The notes beneath the pieces were generated by a model. It did not search any database and was not told the origin of the DNA. It saw only the letters and a list, made by a program, of their open reading frames with translations. Source: Gemmatimonadota bacterium (GTDB lineage Bacteria; Latescibacterota; UBA2968; UBA8231). From it: 64,000 nt of DNA. Shown here piece after piece: positions 16,506-25,856 of the stretch (positions within the stretch are counted from its first letter, which is position 1; the number at the start of each line of letters is the position of its first letter). The stretch lies in assembly GCA_009841115.1 (NCBI GenBank), contig VXML01000080.1, positions 1 through 64,000 of the forward strand, read 5' to 3'. Position numbers and translations under genes: made by a program.

Positions 16506-19187
16506 CTAGAACACCAAACCAGCGCGCAGATATACTCCCGTTAAGTCATCGCCGGTTACGACTGCCACGCTCAAGGTCTGCAGCCGTCGGAGAAAAGACA
16601 GCCACAAGCCACCTCCCACGCCAGTGTGCCACGTATCCGCATCGTCCGGATCTTTGGCAAAAATTACCCGGCCGGCATCGGCCGCACCAAACAGGCCCAA
16701 CTCTCCCGGTAGCAAGAGTTTGATTCTGGCTAGCACCAGCCGCAGTTCGGAATTGCCGTACAGTGCGGTATCTCCCGCGAACCGGTTTTTCCGAAAACCA
16801 CGTAAATTGCCAGCGGACGCGCCACTACCCGTTAAGCCGGGTCCGCCTAGGAAGGCGCTCTCGTGAAAGGGGAAGGTTCCCCACACTTTCTTGCCGCCCA
16901 TTCGCAAGGCAAGGGTTGGGTTGGTTGGAATGCTAGCTGTCATGTAAGTACGTGCTTCTCCATCTAGGCTGCCAAAGGCCGACTTCACACTCCAAACGCC
17001 CGGATAGATGGCTCCGGCGACTCTGACCAAAAATCCCCGAGTGGCATAGGCTGGGTTGTTGCGCGTGTCGTACAGGATTTCGCCTTGTGCTCCTACTTGG
17101 CCGAAGGAATCTGTGCCGTACACCAGGTGATTTAGGGAACCGATAAATTTGTCTTTATTGGAACTTAGCGGCGTGTTTGAATACTTGATGATCGGCCCCA
17201 AGCCAATGGTTAATTTCGAGCGCAGCGATTCCACGTCTCCTGTATGCTCTGCTGTGCGAAATTCGAGGGATGGGGCGAAAGCGAAATAATTTTGCTCCAC
17301 TTGATAAAAAGAAGACGGACGCGGGATCTTTGTTGCGTTGCCGAATCCGTTGAATCGGATCACTTGGAGGCCGGAGTATTTGAGGCGGATTCTCGCGTCG
17401 AGATTGAACAATAGTTGGCGGAAGGTTCCGGTGTAGGAGACAGAGGATTTGAGGCGATTGATCGCTAGCCCGGCGTTGAAGGAATGACGCGAAGAGAACG
17501 GGTTTTTTCGATAGCCAAAATACTGCCGGCTACCGAGACCTCCTACGAACACGCTCAGATCTGGATTGGCTACAAGAATCGGGAACGCGATCGTCTGCAT
17601 GCCCCAGTCTAGTGCATACCGCGCGCGGAGAATCGGTGAGGGGGGACGCTTATAGGGGCGCTCGTCGATTTTTGCGCTCTTGCCTTTGGCGAACCGGTTC
17701 CTTCCGCGATAATCGTAAAACCGGGTCTTTGCGGCACTGGCTTGGGATGAGTTTGTGAACGCGTCGGCCCCGCCTCCGCCGTCGATGCGAATGGCAATTC
17801 GTCCCTTGGCCCCCGATATGTCCGCACGGTCGTCTCCCCCCCGAAGGTATATGCGGACTTCTCGGGTTTCTTGGGGATGGAACGTCCGCTGGAAATAGGG
17901 CGCTCCATCAGGTTCTTCGATGAGGCCGATGCGGACCAAGAGGTCGCCGTTCGGCAGGTGTTCGCAGTGGGTGTATTCGTCCTGATCGGTCGCTTGGATT
18001 TCGGCCTCGCGGGTGATCAACGCATAGTATTGGCGGGCGAATTGAGGCAATGCGTCCCGCCTCGCTTTGAGGGCGTTTGTAAGAGATTCTCCGACGATCT
18101 TGTAATACGGCGGGGGGAGTTGCCGCACGGCATCCTCGATGACCGGGTCTGGTAGGTCCCGGCGAAACGCCGTTACGACCGAATCCCAGGCCGTCTCATT
18201 GAGTTCGACTAGGAACTCGCGGTCCAGCTCCCAGCCCGTAGTCGATAGGCCCACCAGACTCGGATACGCGTCGTCGAACTCGACTTGCATCGGAAGTCCT
18301 CTACGCGCCACAGCCATGCCAAACCCGTCGAAATCGACAAAGGCTTGGTCGCGATCCTCTGGTATGGGCAGCCAAGTATAACAATCGCCAGCGGGGAACC
18401 GCGCCCAGCGCCACTGACCGTAGTGGCGATCCCTGTCGTTGATGAGAAAATCCATCAGCCTCGCCTTTAGATAGGCGCGGGCATCGACGCGGTTGCAGGG
18501 TGTTTTTTCCAAGCGCTTCCATAGCTTATCCGTGCCGCTGATCTTGCGGGAACCGGCAAAGCCAGGCGTATCGTCCGGTCCTTCAGAAGGATGTTCCTGT
18601 AGCATGCCGATAAGGCCGGCAAAATCTTTGCGGTACTCTCCTAGCCTTTGATCATCTGGAATAACTACGAGCGTATGCTTGGTGTGAAGGATACCGGTGG
18701 CTTCCATTAGCGGATCGACCACGAGTGCCCCGGTGGGCAGCAGCGCACTGATCATGTCCTGCAGGACGTCATCTACGACCGTATTCTTGAGTTCGTCCCA
18801 TTTCCTTTTCATAGGATCTTTATCCAAGGAGCGAACCGTATAGCGGCGGCTATCTTGTCCCGTAAAGTGCAGAGAGATGGACTGTCCGGCTCCGCCGGTG
18901 CGAAGCGGCGTCAAGCCTCCGCCTACGCGGTCGAGGTCGAGGACTGTAACCTCGATGGGAGTAGCCCAGAGATCTCGGTAATCGCTGCCGTAGAGCCAGC
19001 GTTTGAATCCGCCGGCGTGGAACCGTTTCCCTGGAATCACTACGTGGGTTTTGGCACCCGGCGGAGGGATGGAGCGGTGGATTTTGTGCCCTGGAGGCGG
19101 GGATTCTTCCGAGGATCCTGCTGGAACGGAAATAGCGAGTACTAACGAGAGTACTATGGGAATCCGATTGGGCTTCAGGCTAGTCAT
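16506..19187 (-). CDS. Kinase-like domain fused to an Omp85/BamA-type outer-membrane barrel
   Basis: The start at ATG 19187 gives 893 residues with a signal peptide (IPIVLSLVLAISVPAG); the frame extends upstream to 19340 but that part lacks a signal. Residues about 45-420 match the middle domain of long Bacteroidota proteins that combine a metallophosphoesterase, this domain and a BamA/TamA barrel: FKRWLYGSDYRDLWATPIEV, GGGLTPLRTGGAGQS, TVRSLDKDP, then LINDRDRHYGQWRW and PIPEDRDQAFVDFDG, which resemble a kinase-like active site. The calcineurin-like phosphoesterase is absent. The C-terminal half (about 560-893) is an Omp85 surface-antigen barrel ending in GVYLRAGLVF. It lies 28 bases after the WD40 gene and 21 before DUF4956. 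Confidence 0.78.
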   Translation of the reverse strand: MTSLKPNRIPIVLSLVLAISVPAGSSEESPPPGHKIHRSIPPPGAKTHVVIPGKRFHAGGFKRWLYGSDYRDLWATPIEVTVLDLDRVGGGLTPLRTGGAGQSISLHFTGQDSRRYTVRSLDKDPMKRKWDELKNTVVDDVLQDMISALLPTGALVVDPLMEATGILHTKHTLVVIPDDQRLGEYRKDFAGLIGMLQEHPSEGPDDTPGFAGSRKISGTDKLWKRLEKTPCNRVDARAYLKARLMDFLINDRDRHYGQWRWARFPAGDCYTWLPIPEDRDQAFVDFDGFGMAVARRGLPMQVEFDDAYPSLVGLSTTGWELDREFLVELNETAWDSVVTAFRRDLPDPVIEDAVRQLPPPYYKIVGESLTNALKARRDALPQFARQYYALITREAEIQATDQDEYTHCEHLPNGDLLVRIGLIEEPDGAPYFQRTFHPQETREVRIYLRGGDDRADISGAKGRIAIRIDGGGGADAFTNSSQASAAKTRFYDYRGRNRFAKGKSAKIDERPYKRPPSPILRARYALDWGMQTIAFPILVANPDLSVFVGGLGSRQYFGYRKNPFSSRHSFNAGLAINRLKSSVSYTGTFRQLLFNLDARIRLKYSGLQVIRFNGFGNATKIPRPSSFYQVEQNYFAFAPSLEFRTAEHTGDVESLRSKLTIGLGPIIKYSNTPLSSNKDKFIGSLNHLVYGTDSFGQVGAQGEILYDTRNNPAYATRGFLVRVAGAIYPGVWSVKSAFGSLDGEARTYMTASIPTNPTLALRMGGKKVWGTFPFHESAFLGGPGLTGSGASAGNLRGFRKNRFAGDTALYGNSELRLVLARIKLLLPGELGLFGAADAGRVIFAKDPDDADTWHTGVGGGLWLSFLRRLQTLSVAVVTGDDLTGVYLRAGLVF

Positions 19188-19215
19188 GCTAGTGCATGAT
19201 GGTAGGAGGTGAGGA

Positions 19216-21504
19216 CTATTTGACGAGGACCATCTTGCGCACGTGGGCGACCGGCCCGGCCTGCAAGCGGTACAAATACACTCCGCTGGCGACGCGCTGG
19301 CCGCGATGATCGCGACCGTCCCAATGGGCGGCGTTGGCACTTGTCAGGTACTGGCCCGCCGCGCGGTAACCCAAGTCGATTTCTCGGATCAAGGCTCCTC
19401 GGATATCGTAGATGCTCAGACTCACATGTGCAGGGGCGTGGAGTTGATAGGGGATGTAGGTGTCTGGGTTGAAGGGGTTGGGGAAATTGTCTAGCAGCGT
19501 TGTTTGCGTCGGTAGTGGCGATGAAAGCTCAATCGCCGTCGGTGTCGAGGGGATAATGTACGGCGACATATCCCACAATAGGATCGTGCCGTCCTCACTG
19601 GCGCTGGCGAGTATTTTTCCATCGGGCGCAAATGCCACCGACGAGACTTCATTCGTATGTCCTTGCAGGGTGTTTTTTAGAGTTGCGCTATCGACATCCC
19701 ACAGCCGAACTGTATGATCGAAACCGGCGCTGGCGAGCGTTTTCCCATCGGGTGCAAACGCCACCGACGAGACTTCATTCGTATGTCCTTGCAGGGTGTT
19801 TTTGGGAGTTTCGCCATCGACATCCCACAGCCGAATCGTCTGGTCATAACTGGCGCTGGCGAGCGTTTTCCCATCGGGGGCAAATGCCACCGACGAGATT
19901 CTATTCGTATGTCCTTGCAGGGCGTTTTTGGGGGTTTCGCTGTCGATGTCCCACAACCTAATTGTCCGGTCGAAACCGGCGCTGGCGAGTATTTTTCCAT
20001 CGGGCGCAAACGCCACCGACGAATAGACCCCTCGCGTATGGCCTTCCAACGTGTTCTTTAGGTTTCCGCTATCGACGTCCCACAACCGCACCGTGCGGTC
20101 GACACTGGCACTGGCGATGGTTTTTCCATCGGGTGTAAACGCCACTGAAGTGACTTCATGTATATGCCCTTGCAGAATATTTTTCAGATTTCCGCTTTCG
20201 ACATCCCATAACCAGACATCGTTGGTAAAGGAGGAATTAATCGGCGCTCCCCCGGCCGCGGCGATGGTTTTTCCATCGGGTGTAAACGCTACCAAAGAGC
20301 TCCAAGTCGTAACCCTATAATCGTCCAACGTGTTTTTTAGGTTTCCACTTTCGACATCCCACAACCGCACAGTACCGTCCCCACTGGTGCTAGCGATGGT
20401 TTTTCCATCGGGCGCAAACGCCACCGAAGTGACTTCACGCGCATAGCCGTGCAGGGCATTTTTTAGGTTTCCGCTATCGACATCCCACAACCAAACCCCT
20501 TCCCCGATTCCATTCCCGGCCGCGGCGATGGTTTTTCCATCGGGTGCGAACGCTACCGAAGTGACCCAACCCGTACGCCCAGGTAGCGTATTTCTTAACG
20601 TACCGCTGTCCACGTCCCACAACCCAATCCTCCCTCCTCCGGCACTGGTGATAGTTTTTCCATCGGGTGCAAACGCCACCGAAGTGACCCAACTCGTATG
20701 CGGCCCTTGCAGGGTATTTTTTAGGGTCCCGCTGTTTACGTCCCACACCCTCACCGTCTGGTCGCGAGCGGCGCTGGCGAGCGTTTTTCCATCGGGCGCA
20801 AACGCCACCGAAGTGATCCAATCCGTATGCCCTTTGAAGGCGGCCTTTGCCTGGCCTGTGTCCACATCCCACAACCGAACCGCGTGTGTCCAAACAATGT
20901 CAGCCGTTGTCGAACCCTGAATTTCACCACCGGCGAGCGTTTTTCCATCCGGTGAAAATGCTACCGAAGTGACCAAATAAGGCCCCCCATCCGCATGCCC
21001 TTGTAGGGTGACCTTTTCTTGGCCGGTATCCACGTCCCACACTCGCACCGTCTGGTCGAAACTGGCGCTGGCGATGGTTTTTCCATCGGGCGCAAACGCC
21101 ACCGAAGTGACTTCGCGCGTATGTCCTCGCAGCGTGTTCTTTAGGGTGCCGGTATCCACGTCCCACACTCGCACCGTCTGGTCGAAACTGGTGCTGGCGA
21201 TGGTCTTCCCATCCGGTGCAAACGCCACCGAAGTGACCTGATCCGTATGACCTGTGAGGAGGGCGACTTCGGTGCTGGTGTGGGCATCGTAGAGCCAGAT
21301 GCCGACCTTGCTGGCCACCGCCAGCCGCGTTCCGTCGGACGAATAGGCCAGCGTTCGGTCCCCATTACCGATTGCGCCTTTACCTATGCGGGCGAGAGCA
21401 CCTTTGGGCAAATTAAAGGGGTTATCGCCTTGGGCGCGGCTAGTCTGCACGCATAGGACGCAGATCAACAACAGGGCGAGATTGAACAACCATGGCTTTT
21501 TCAT
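19216..21504 (-). CDS. Exported WD40 protein with fourteen repeats and a type IX-like C-terminal sorting domain
   Basis: AAGGAG upstream of ATG; signal peptide 1-25 (ends SRAQ). I count fourteen WD40 blades, each about 40 residues with VTSVAFAPDGKTIAS and VRLWDVDSG, enough for two seven-bladed propellers. After residue about 670 comes FPNPFNPDTYIPYQL and an FlgD-Ig-like domain ending RVASGVYLYRLQAG and MVLVK, the form of type A sorting tails of type IX secretion. The blades are nearly identical in DNA as well as protein, pointing to recent amplification. First gene of the operon with the Omp85 fusion and DUF4956. Confidence 0.92.
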   Translation of the reverse strand: MKKPWLFNLALLLICVLCVQTSRAQGDNPFNLPKGALARIGKGAIGNGDRTLAYSSDGTRLAVASKVGIWLYDAHTSTEVALLTGHTDQVTSVAFAPDGKTIASTSFDQTVRVWDVDTGTLKNTLRGHTREVTSVAFAPDGKTIASASFDQTVRVWDVDTGQEKVTLQGHADGGPYLVTSVAFSPDGKTLAGGEIQGSTTADIVWTHAVRLWDVDTGQAKAAFKGHTDWITSVAFAPDGKTLASAARDQTVRVWDVNSGTLKNTLQGPHTSWVTSVAFAPDGKTITSAGGGRIGLWDVDSGTLRNTLPGRTGWVTSVAFAPDGKTIAAAGNGIGEGVWLWDVDSGNLKNALHGYAREVTSVAFAPDGKTIASTSGDGTVRLWDVESGNLKNTLDDYRVTTWSSLVAFTPDGKTIAAAGGAPINSSFTNDVWLWDVESGNLKNILQGHIHEVTSVAFTPDGKTIASASVDRTVRLWDVDSGNLKNTLEGHTRGVYSSVAFAPDGKILASAGFDRTIRLWDIDSETPKNALQGHTNRISSVAFAPDGKTLASASYDQTIRLWDVDGETPKNTLQGHTNEVSSVAFAPDGKTLASAGFDHTVRLWDVDSATLKNTLQGHTNEVSSVAFAPDGKILASASEDGTILLWDMSPYIIPSTPTAIELSSPLPTQTTLLDNFPNPFNPDTYIPYQLHAPAHVSLSIYDIRGALIREIDLGYRAAGQYLTSANAAHWDGRDHRGQRVASGVYLYRLQAGPVAHVRKMVLVK

Positions 21505-21738
21505 CGGAATTCTCCTTCTGGCTGAAGGCGAATATAATCGCTTGGGTGGCCTTAATGCCGCGTTCGGTCACATCCTACCGCTCACCGGGGCGACGTTCAG
21601 GTGTCCATCGGTACGTATATAACGTAAATATCCAATATAACATCAACAGCTAGCGACGCACTCGCCGCGATGGACTTCCTTGGAACATTTCCTCGGCGAG
21701 TATAGCGGCCCCGAGCGCGGATGTTTATCCTAATATCT

Positions 21739-22164
21739 ATGCCCAAAATTCTCTTTCTCTGCACCGGCAATTCCTGCCGCAGCCAAATGGCCGAGGGCTT
21801 TGCCCGTGCGCTAAAATCCAATCGGTTTGAAGCCTACTCAGCGGGGATTGAGACCCACGGCCTCAATCCCAACGCCGTCCAAGTGATGGCCGAGGTCGGC
21901 ATTGATATTTCGGACCAGAAATCGACGCATGTTGACCAGTTCCGCCACATCGACTTCGACTGGGTGGTCACGGTCTGCGATCACGCGGCCGAACAGTGTC
22001 CTGTTTTTCCGGGACGCGCCCGGGTGGTGCATCGGGCCTTTGACGATCCGCCGAAGCTGGCGCGGGATGCGCGCAGTGAAGAAGAAGCGCTGGGGGCGTA
22101 TCGGCGAGTGCGCGACGAGATCGGTGCTTATATCGAGACTTTGCCCGAGGGCTTGGCGGGTTAG
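21739..22164 (+). CDS. arsC: Arsenate reductase, thioredoxin-coupled (low-molecular-weight phosphatase fold)
   Basis: Starting at the second in-frame ATG (21739) gives MPKILFLCTGNSCRSQMAEG, the expected N terminus, and 141 residues. The active-site loop is C8-TGNSC-R14, and C80 and C87 (VCDHAAEQCP) have the spacing of the redox relay cysteines in Staphylococcus-type ArsC; D103 in FDDPP is the general acid. The triad of cysteines argues for arsenate reductase over a tyrosine phosphatase. No ars repressor or efflux gene adjoins. Confidence 0.9.
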   Translation: MPKILFLCTGNSCRSQMAEGFARALKSNRFEAYSAGIETHGLNPNAVQVMAEVGIDISDQKSTHVDQFRHIDFDWVVTVCDHAAEQCPVFPGRARVVHRAFDDPPKLARDARSEEEALGAYRRVRDEIGAYIETLPEGLAG

Positions 22165-22260
22165 GGTACCACGGGCTGTGCGCGGTTATGTTTCTTAGCG
22201 CGGCACCGACGAAAAATTGTAGATTATTGCCGTACGCTACCATCCATCAGGAGAAGCCTT

Positions 22261-23163
22261 ATGCAACTAAGCCCCGAACAGGTCGCCCAATTTGCGGAGG
22301 ACGGCTATCTGCTGCTGCGCGGCGCGCTAACCGACGCCGACCTCGACCCGATCATCGCCGAGTACGAAGAGTACATCGGCCGCCGCGCCGAGGAGCTGTT
22401 GGCGGCCGGCCACATCTCATCTCTGTATGCGGACGAGTCTTTCGACCGCCGCCTCATCTCGATCTGCCGCGAAGACGACGCGATCTACAGAGAGCTCGAC
22501 ATCATGCACTTGCGCGGGCGGGCCTCGTTTGAATTTTTGCGCAACGACCGCCTGCTCGATATGGTCGAGAGCTTGGTCGGGCCGGAGATCACTTGTAGTC
22601 CGATTCAGCACACCCGCGCCAAACTGCCCGCGGGTGTGACGCCAAGCGGCAGCGACCCACACGTGGCTCCTTGGCACCAAGACGCCGGTGTTACCTGGGA
22701 GGAGGCCGACCCGCACTTCATCCTCACGGTGTGGCTGCCGCTGTGTGCGGCGACGCCGGAAAACGGCTGTTTGCAGATTTTGCCGCGGGCGCACCGGAAG
22801 GGACTGGTGCAGCACCACATCAAGCAGGGTTTGGGCACGGTGATCATCGACGAGGAAATGCCGCAGACTGAGTCGCTCACCTTGCCGATGGACAAAGGCG
22901 ACGTGCTGCTAATGGACAAGCAGACCCCGCATCGCTCGACGCCCAACAACGCGGATACTGTGCGCTGGAGTATGGATTTGCGCTATCAGGAGACGGGGAC
23001 GCCGACTGGTCGCCCCTTCTATCCCGACTTCGTGGCCCGCAGTCGGTCTAATCCCGCGTCTGAGCTGAGGGACTACGAAGAATGGTGCCGGCAGTGGGTA
23101 GAGTCGCTAGCGGCAGTGCAAGGGCAAGGGATTAAGGCGCATCGGTGGGAGGTTGTCCAGTAG
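22261..23163 (+). CDS. Phytanoyl-CoA dioxygenase (PhyH)-family oxygenase
   Basis: 300 residues, no signal peptide. The iron ligands are H139-Q-D141 (PWHQDAG) and H224 (TPHRS), with R235 (VRWSMDLRY) as the 2-oxoglutarate anchor. The layout is closely like the PhyH protein at 59246-60160 (shared GYxxxxDAL-type N terminus, WHQD, RWSMDLR), so the two are paralogues. GGAGAAGCC precedes the ATG. Its 3' end overlaps the end of the convergent AlkB-like gene by 32 bases. Confidence 0.9.
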   Translation: MQLSPEQVAQFAEDGYLLLRGALTDADLDPIIAEYEEYIGRRAEELLAAGHISSLYADESFDRRLISICREDDAIYRELDIMHLRGRASFEFLRNDRLLDMVESLVGPEITCSPIQHTRAKLPAGVTPSGSDPHVAPWHQDAGVTWEEADPHFILTVWLPLCAATPENGCLQILPRAHRKGLVQHHIKQGLGTVIIDEEMPQTESLTLPMDKGDVLLMDKQTPHRSTPNNADTVRWSMDLRYQETGTPTGRPFYPDFVARSRSNPASELRDYEEWCRQWVESLAAVQGQGIKAHRWEVVQ

Positions 23164-23740
23164 CGACGATGTGGCGGAAGGTGAGGTTGAGGCGCAGGGC
23201 GCACGGGCGTTGGGTCTTGGGGACTTGGTGCTGCCAGTGGGTTTGGGTTGGGCCGCGCATGATGAGCAGCGCGCCGTGTTCGAGGGGGATTTCGACCGAG
23301 GGATGGTCGCGTCGCTTGTGCCGCAGGAGGAAGCGCCGTGTCTCGCCTAAACTTAGCGAGGCGATTGTCGGGTTGGTGCCCAACTCTGGCTCGTCGTCGC
23401 TGTGCCAGCCCATGCTGTCGCGGCCGTCGCGGTACTGATTGAGTAGGACGCTGTTGAAGGGACAGTCGGTGGCGGCTTCGAGCCGCGTCTTGAGGTCTAG
23501 CAGCGGTTCGGTCCACGGGCGCGGTTCCAGCGCCAGCCCCGAATAGGCGTAGTGGGCCTCTGGGGATCCGTGCCACGCCGAGAGACGCGGCGCGGGATGC
23601 TGGCGGCCAAAGATGACGACGTGGTGCTGTTGCCACTCAATGCCGTCCAACAGTTGCCGCATGAATTGGTCGGCCTCGTCAGGGGCCAAAAAGTCAGGGG
23701 CGTGGTGCAGGTCGCCGTCCGGGAGGGGAATGGCCCTCAT
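23132..23740 (-). CDS. AlkB-family Fe(II)/2-oxoglutarate dioxygenase
   Basis: The ATG at 23740 overlaps the stop of the DapA-like gene (ATGA), suggesting translational coupling, and gives 202 residues. Family motifs are LNQYRDG (100-106), H113-S-D115 (GWHSDDE), H171 (HWQHQVPK) and RLNLTFR (183-189). This is the AlkB/ALKBH2-3 type that removes alkyl groups from nucleic acid bases by oxidation. A DNA-repair gene coupled to a sugar-acid aldolase-like gene is an unusual pairing; co-transcription may be accidental. Confidence 0.9.
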   Translation of the reverse strand: MRAIPLPDGDLHHAPDFLAPDEADQFMRQLLDGIEWQQHHVVIFGRQHPAPRLSAWHGSPEAHYAYSGLALEPRPWTEPLLDLKTRLEAATDCPFNSVLLNQYRDGRDSMGWHSDDEPELGTNPTIASLSLGETRRFLLRHKRRDHPSVEIPLEHGALLIMRGPTQTHWQHQVPKTQRPCALRLNLTFRHIVATGQPPTDAP

Positions 23741-24636
23741 TCCACTGCGAAGCCGAGGTCGTCTAGCGCTTGGCACAGCGCGACGCGGCCCGCATCGTCG
23801 AACGGGGTGTGAGGAGGACGGGCAGGGCCTACGGGCAGCCCGCGCATGGTCAACATTTCCTTGACAGCCGCTAGCAGGTCAAAGTGGAACAAGGTGGAGA
23901 TGACCTCGTTGGCGCGCGCTTGCAGGGCCATAGCTGGCAGGATGTCGCTGGCTTCAAAGTGCTGCCGCATTTCCACGAACAGTTTGGGCATGATGTTGTA
24001 GGTCGAGCCAATGGCTGCGTCGCTGCCGGCGACCATGCCGCCGAGGCAGATTTCGTCGGGGCCGGAGATGAGGTTGAGGTAGTCGCCGCCTAGTTGCACG
24101 AGGCGCTGGAAGAAGTAGAAGTTGCTGTCGGTGAACTTGAGGCCGCTGAAGTTGGGCACGGCTTCCATGGCTTCGAGGAACTGTTCGGCTGTAACGTTCT
24201 TGTCGGCGGTGTGGGCGAGCCAATACACGTAGAAGGGCAAATTGGTGGCCGCGCCAATAGATGCGTAGTGGGTGACCGCGGCTTTGAGGTCGTTGGGCTG
24301 ATCTACCGGCGCGACCGAAGCCACTGCGTCCGCACCGGCGGCTGCGGCGTGCTGGGCCAATTCCACTGCATTGGCCGTGGAGGTCGCACCGACTTGGAAA
24401 ATCAGCGGTACGGCACCGGCCACCGCGGCGATGGTCGCTTCGGTCATGGCTTTGCGCTCGGGTACGCTCATTGCGCTTCCCTCGCCCGTGCCGCCGCAGA
24501 CGAAGAAGCCGTTTGAGCCGGCGTCGATCAGGTGCCTGACGAGCGGCTCGACGCGCGCGGGGGCCAAGGCGCTGCCGTCGTCGGTGAATGGGGTGACGAG
24601 CGCGGGCCAGATCCCGCGCGCTAGTTTGTCAGTCAT
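23737..24636 (-). CDS. DapA-family aldolase (dihydrodipicolinate synthase / N-acetylneuraminate lyase superfamily)
   Basis: 299 residues forming the class I aldolase TIM barrel. GGTGEG (48-53) is the substrate carboxylate loop, K167 in SGLKFTD is the Schiff-base lysine and the FYVYW region (135-139) supplies the catalytic tyrosine. The tyrosine region lacks the YNxP of true DapA, favouring a lyase or keto-deoxy-sugar aldolase over lysine synthesis (inference). It lies between an amidohydrolase-like gene and alkB in a leftward run. Confidence 0.88.
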   Translation of the reverse strand: MTDKLARGIWPALVTPFTDDGSALAPARVEPLVRHLIDAGSNGFFVCGGTGEGSAMSVPERKAMTEATIAAVAGAVPLIFQVGATSTANAVELAQHAAAAGADAVASVAPVDQPNDLKAAVTHYASIGAATNLPFYVYWLAHTADKNVTAEQFLEAMEAVPNFSGLKFTDSNFYFFQRLVQLGGDYLNLISGPDEICLGGMVAGSDAAIGSTYNIMPKLFVEMRQHFEASDILPAMALQARANEVISTLFHFDLLAAVKEMLTMRGLPVGPARPPHTPFDDAGRVALCQALDDLGFAVE

Positions 24637-24656
24637 AGGAGTTCTCCAAGATTATC

Positions 24657-24723
24657 AATTAGGAATTAGGAATTACGAATTAAGAATTCATAACTGATAA
24701 TTCGTAATTCCTAATTCCTAATT
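24657..24723. repeat. Perfect 26-bp AT-rich inverted repeat
   Basis: The arm 24657-24682, built from AATTAGG and AATTACG units, pairs base for base with 24698-24723 around a 15-nt loop. It lies between the amidohydrolase and DapA-like genes of a leftward run. There is no T tract, so it is not a simple terminator. It may be an intercistronic mRNA-stabilising hairpin or a palindromic repetitive element of the type built from repeated AATTAGG. Confidence 0.8.
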
Positions 24724-24725
24724 AA

Positions 24726-25856
24726 TCAAACCACTTGCCCACCGCGGATGGTAGCCACCGGCTCCCAACAGCCGCCGGGCCGCTCCTCGCCGTTGACGTC
24801 TCGCAAGGGCAGGGCTTCCTCGTTCCAGCGCAGCACGGCTAAGTCGGCGCAGGCACCTGGAGCCAAGGTGCCGACTTCGCCCTTTAGTCCCAGTACCTTG
24901 GCAGGGCGGGCCGTGGCGCGGGCGAATACCTCTGCTTCGGCCATGCCAGCGGCGATGAGTTTGGACATCGTGCGGGGCAGATCGTGTTGGGGGCGGCTGT
25001 CAACGTGGCGGTGGTACTGGTCGGTCGAAACTGTATCGACGAGGAAGCCCTCAGCAATGGTGGCCTCGGCAATGGGAAAGCTGAAGGAGTTCATGCCGTG
25101 GCCCAAGTCGAAGAGGACGCCGCGCTGGCGAGCCTGCCATACGTCGTCGGCAATGCGGTCTCCGTCCATCAGGTTTTCGGGCAGGGCGTTGAGGGAGTAG
25201 GTCACTATGTCGCCGGGACGCAACAGGGGGAGTTGTTCGCGACGGGGCCAGTCGGGTTTGAGGCGGGTGCCCACCAGCAGTGGTTTGCCGCTCAATTCTG
25301 CGGCCTCTAGTCCAGCGGCCATAATGGGGCGCGGGTCGAGGCCGTCGGCGCAGGCCCCGCCGGTGACGGTAACGGCAATGCCCCAAATGCTGCGGTCGTC
25401 TGCGGCAATGGCGTCGGCGCAGGCTTGGGCATCGGCGTCGGCCAAGTCGTTGAAGCAGCGCACGGGGTGCGTCTCGCCGCGTTTACACAGGTTGATGGCT
25501 AGGAGCACGCGGGTGCGCGAGGTCTCGATTACGGTGCGGCGGTAGTCGTCTATATTCAGAGCTCCAGCATCGCCTTGGGACATGACGGTGGTGACGCCGC
25601 GCGGCAAAAAGTGGATGTCTGGGTCGATGCCAAAGCGCGATTGGCCGCGAGCCGGGTGGGCGTGCAGATCGACTAGGCCGGGGAGGAGGAGGGCGTCGGG
25701 GAAGTCGAGCACGGTGTGGGCTGATCCCTCGACGCCGGGGCCGGAGGCGACAATGCGGTCGCCGCGAATGGCGACTGCGCCGGGGCCGTCTAGGCCGCTA
25801 TCGGCGCAGAAGAGGCGCGGGGCGCGCACTAACAGGTCGTAGGGTTGTTCGCTCAT
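24726..25856 (-). CDS. Amidohydrolase / deacetylase-like metal-dependent hydrolase
   Basis: 376 residues with the amidohydrolase signature: a beta-sandwich start (RAPRLFCADSGLDGPGAVAI) leading to LPGLVDLHAHP with the HxH metal ligands (positions about 65-67), then a TIM barrel, and a C-terminal GTLAPGACADLAVLRW closing the sandwich. It resembles the enterococcal EF_0837 deacetylase / D-aminoacylase branch. Substrate probably an N-acyl or cyclic amide. It starts the run with the DapA-like aldolase. Confidence 0.82.
   Translation of the reverse strand: MSEQPYDLLVRAPRLFCADSGLDGPGAVAIRGDRIVASGPGVEGSAHTVLDFPDALLLPGLVDLHAHPARGQSRFGIDPDIHFLPRGVTTVMSQGDAGALNIDDYRRTVIETSRTRVLLAINLCKRGETHPVRCFNDLADADAQACADAIAADDRSIWGIAVTVTGGACADGLDPRPIMAAGLEAAELSGKPLLVGTRLKPDWPRREQLPLLRPGDIVTYSLNALPENLMDGDRIADDVWQARQRGVLFDLGHGMNSFSFPIAEATIAEGFLVDTVSTDQYHRHVDSRPQHDLPRTMSKLIAAGMAEAEVFARATARPAKVLGLKGEVGTLAPGACADLAVLRWNEEALPLRDVNGEERPGGCWEPVATIRGGQVV

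Noticed and set aside
19632-21241. Forward-strand frames opposite the WD40 gene
   Set aside because: They repeat with the blade period and are mirror frames of the repeats, not genes.
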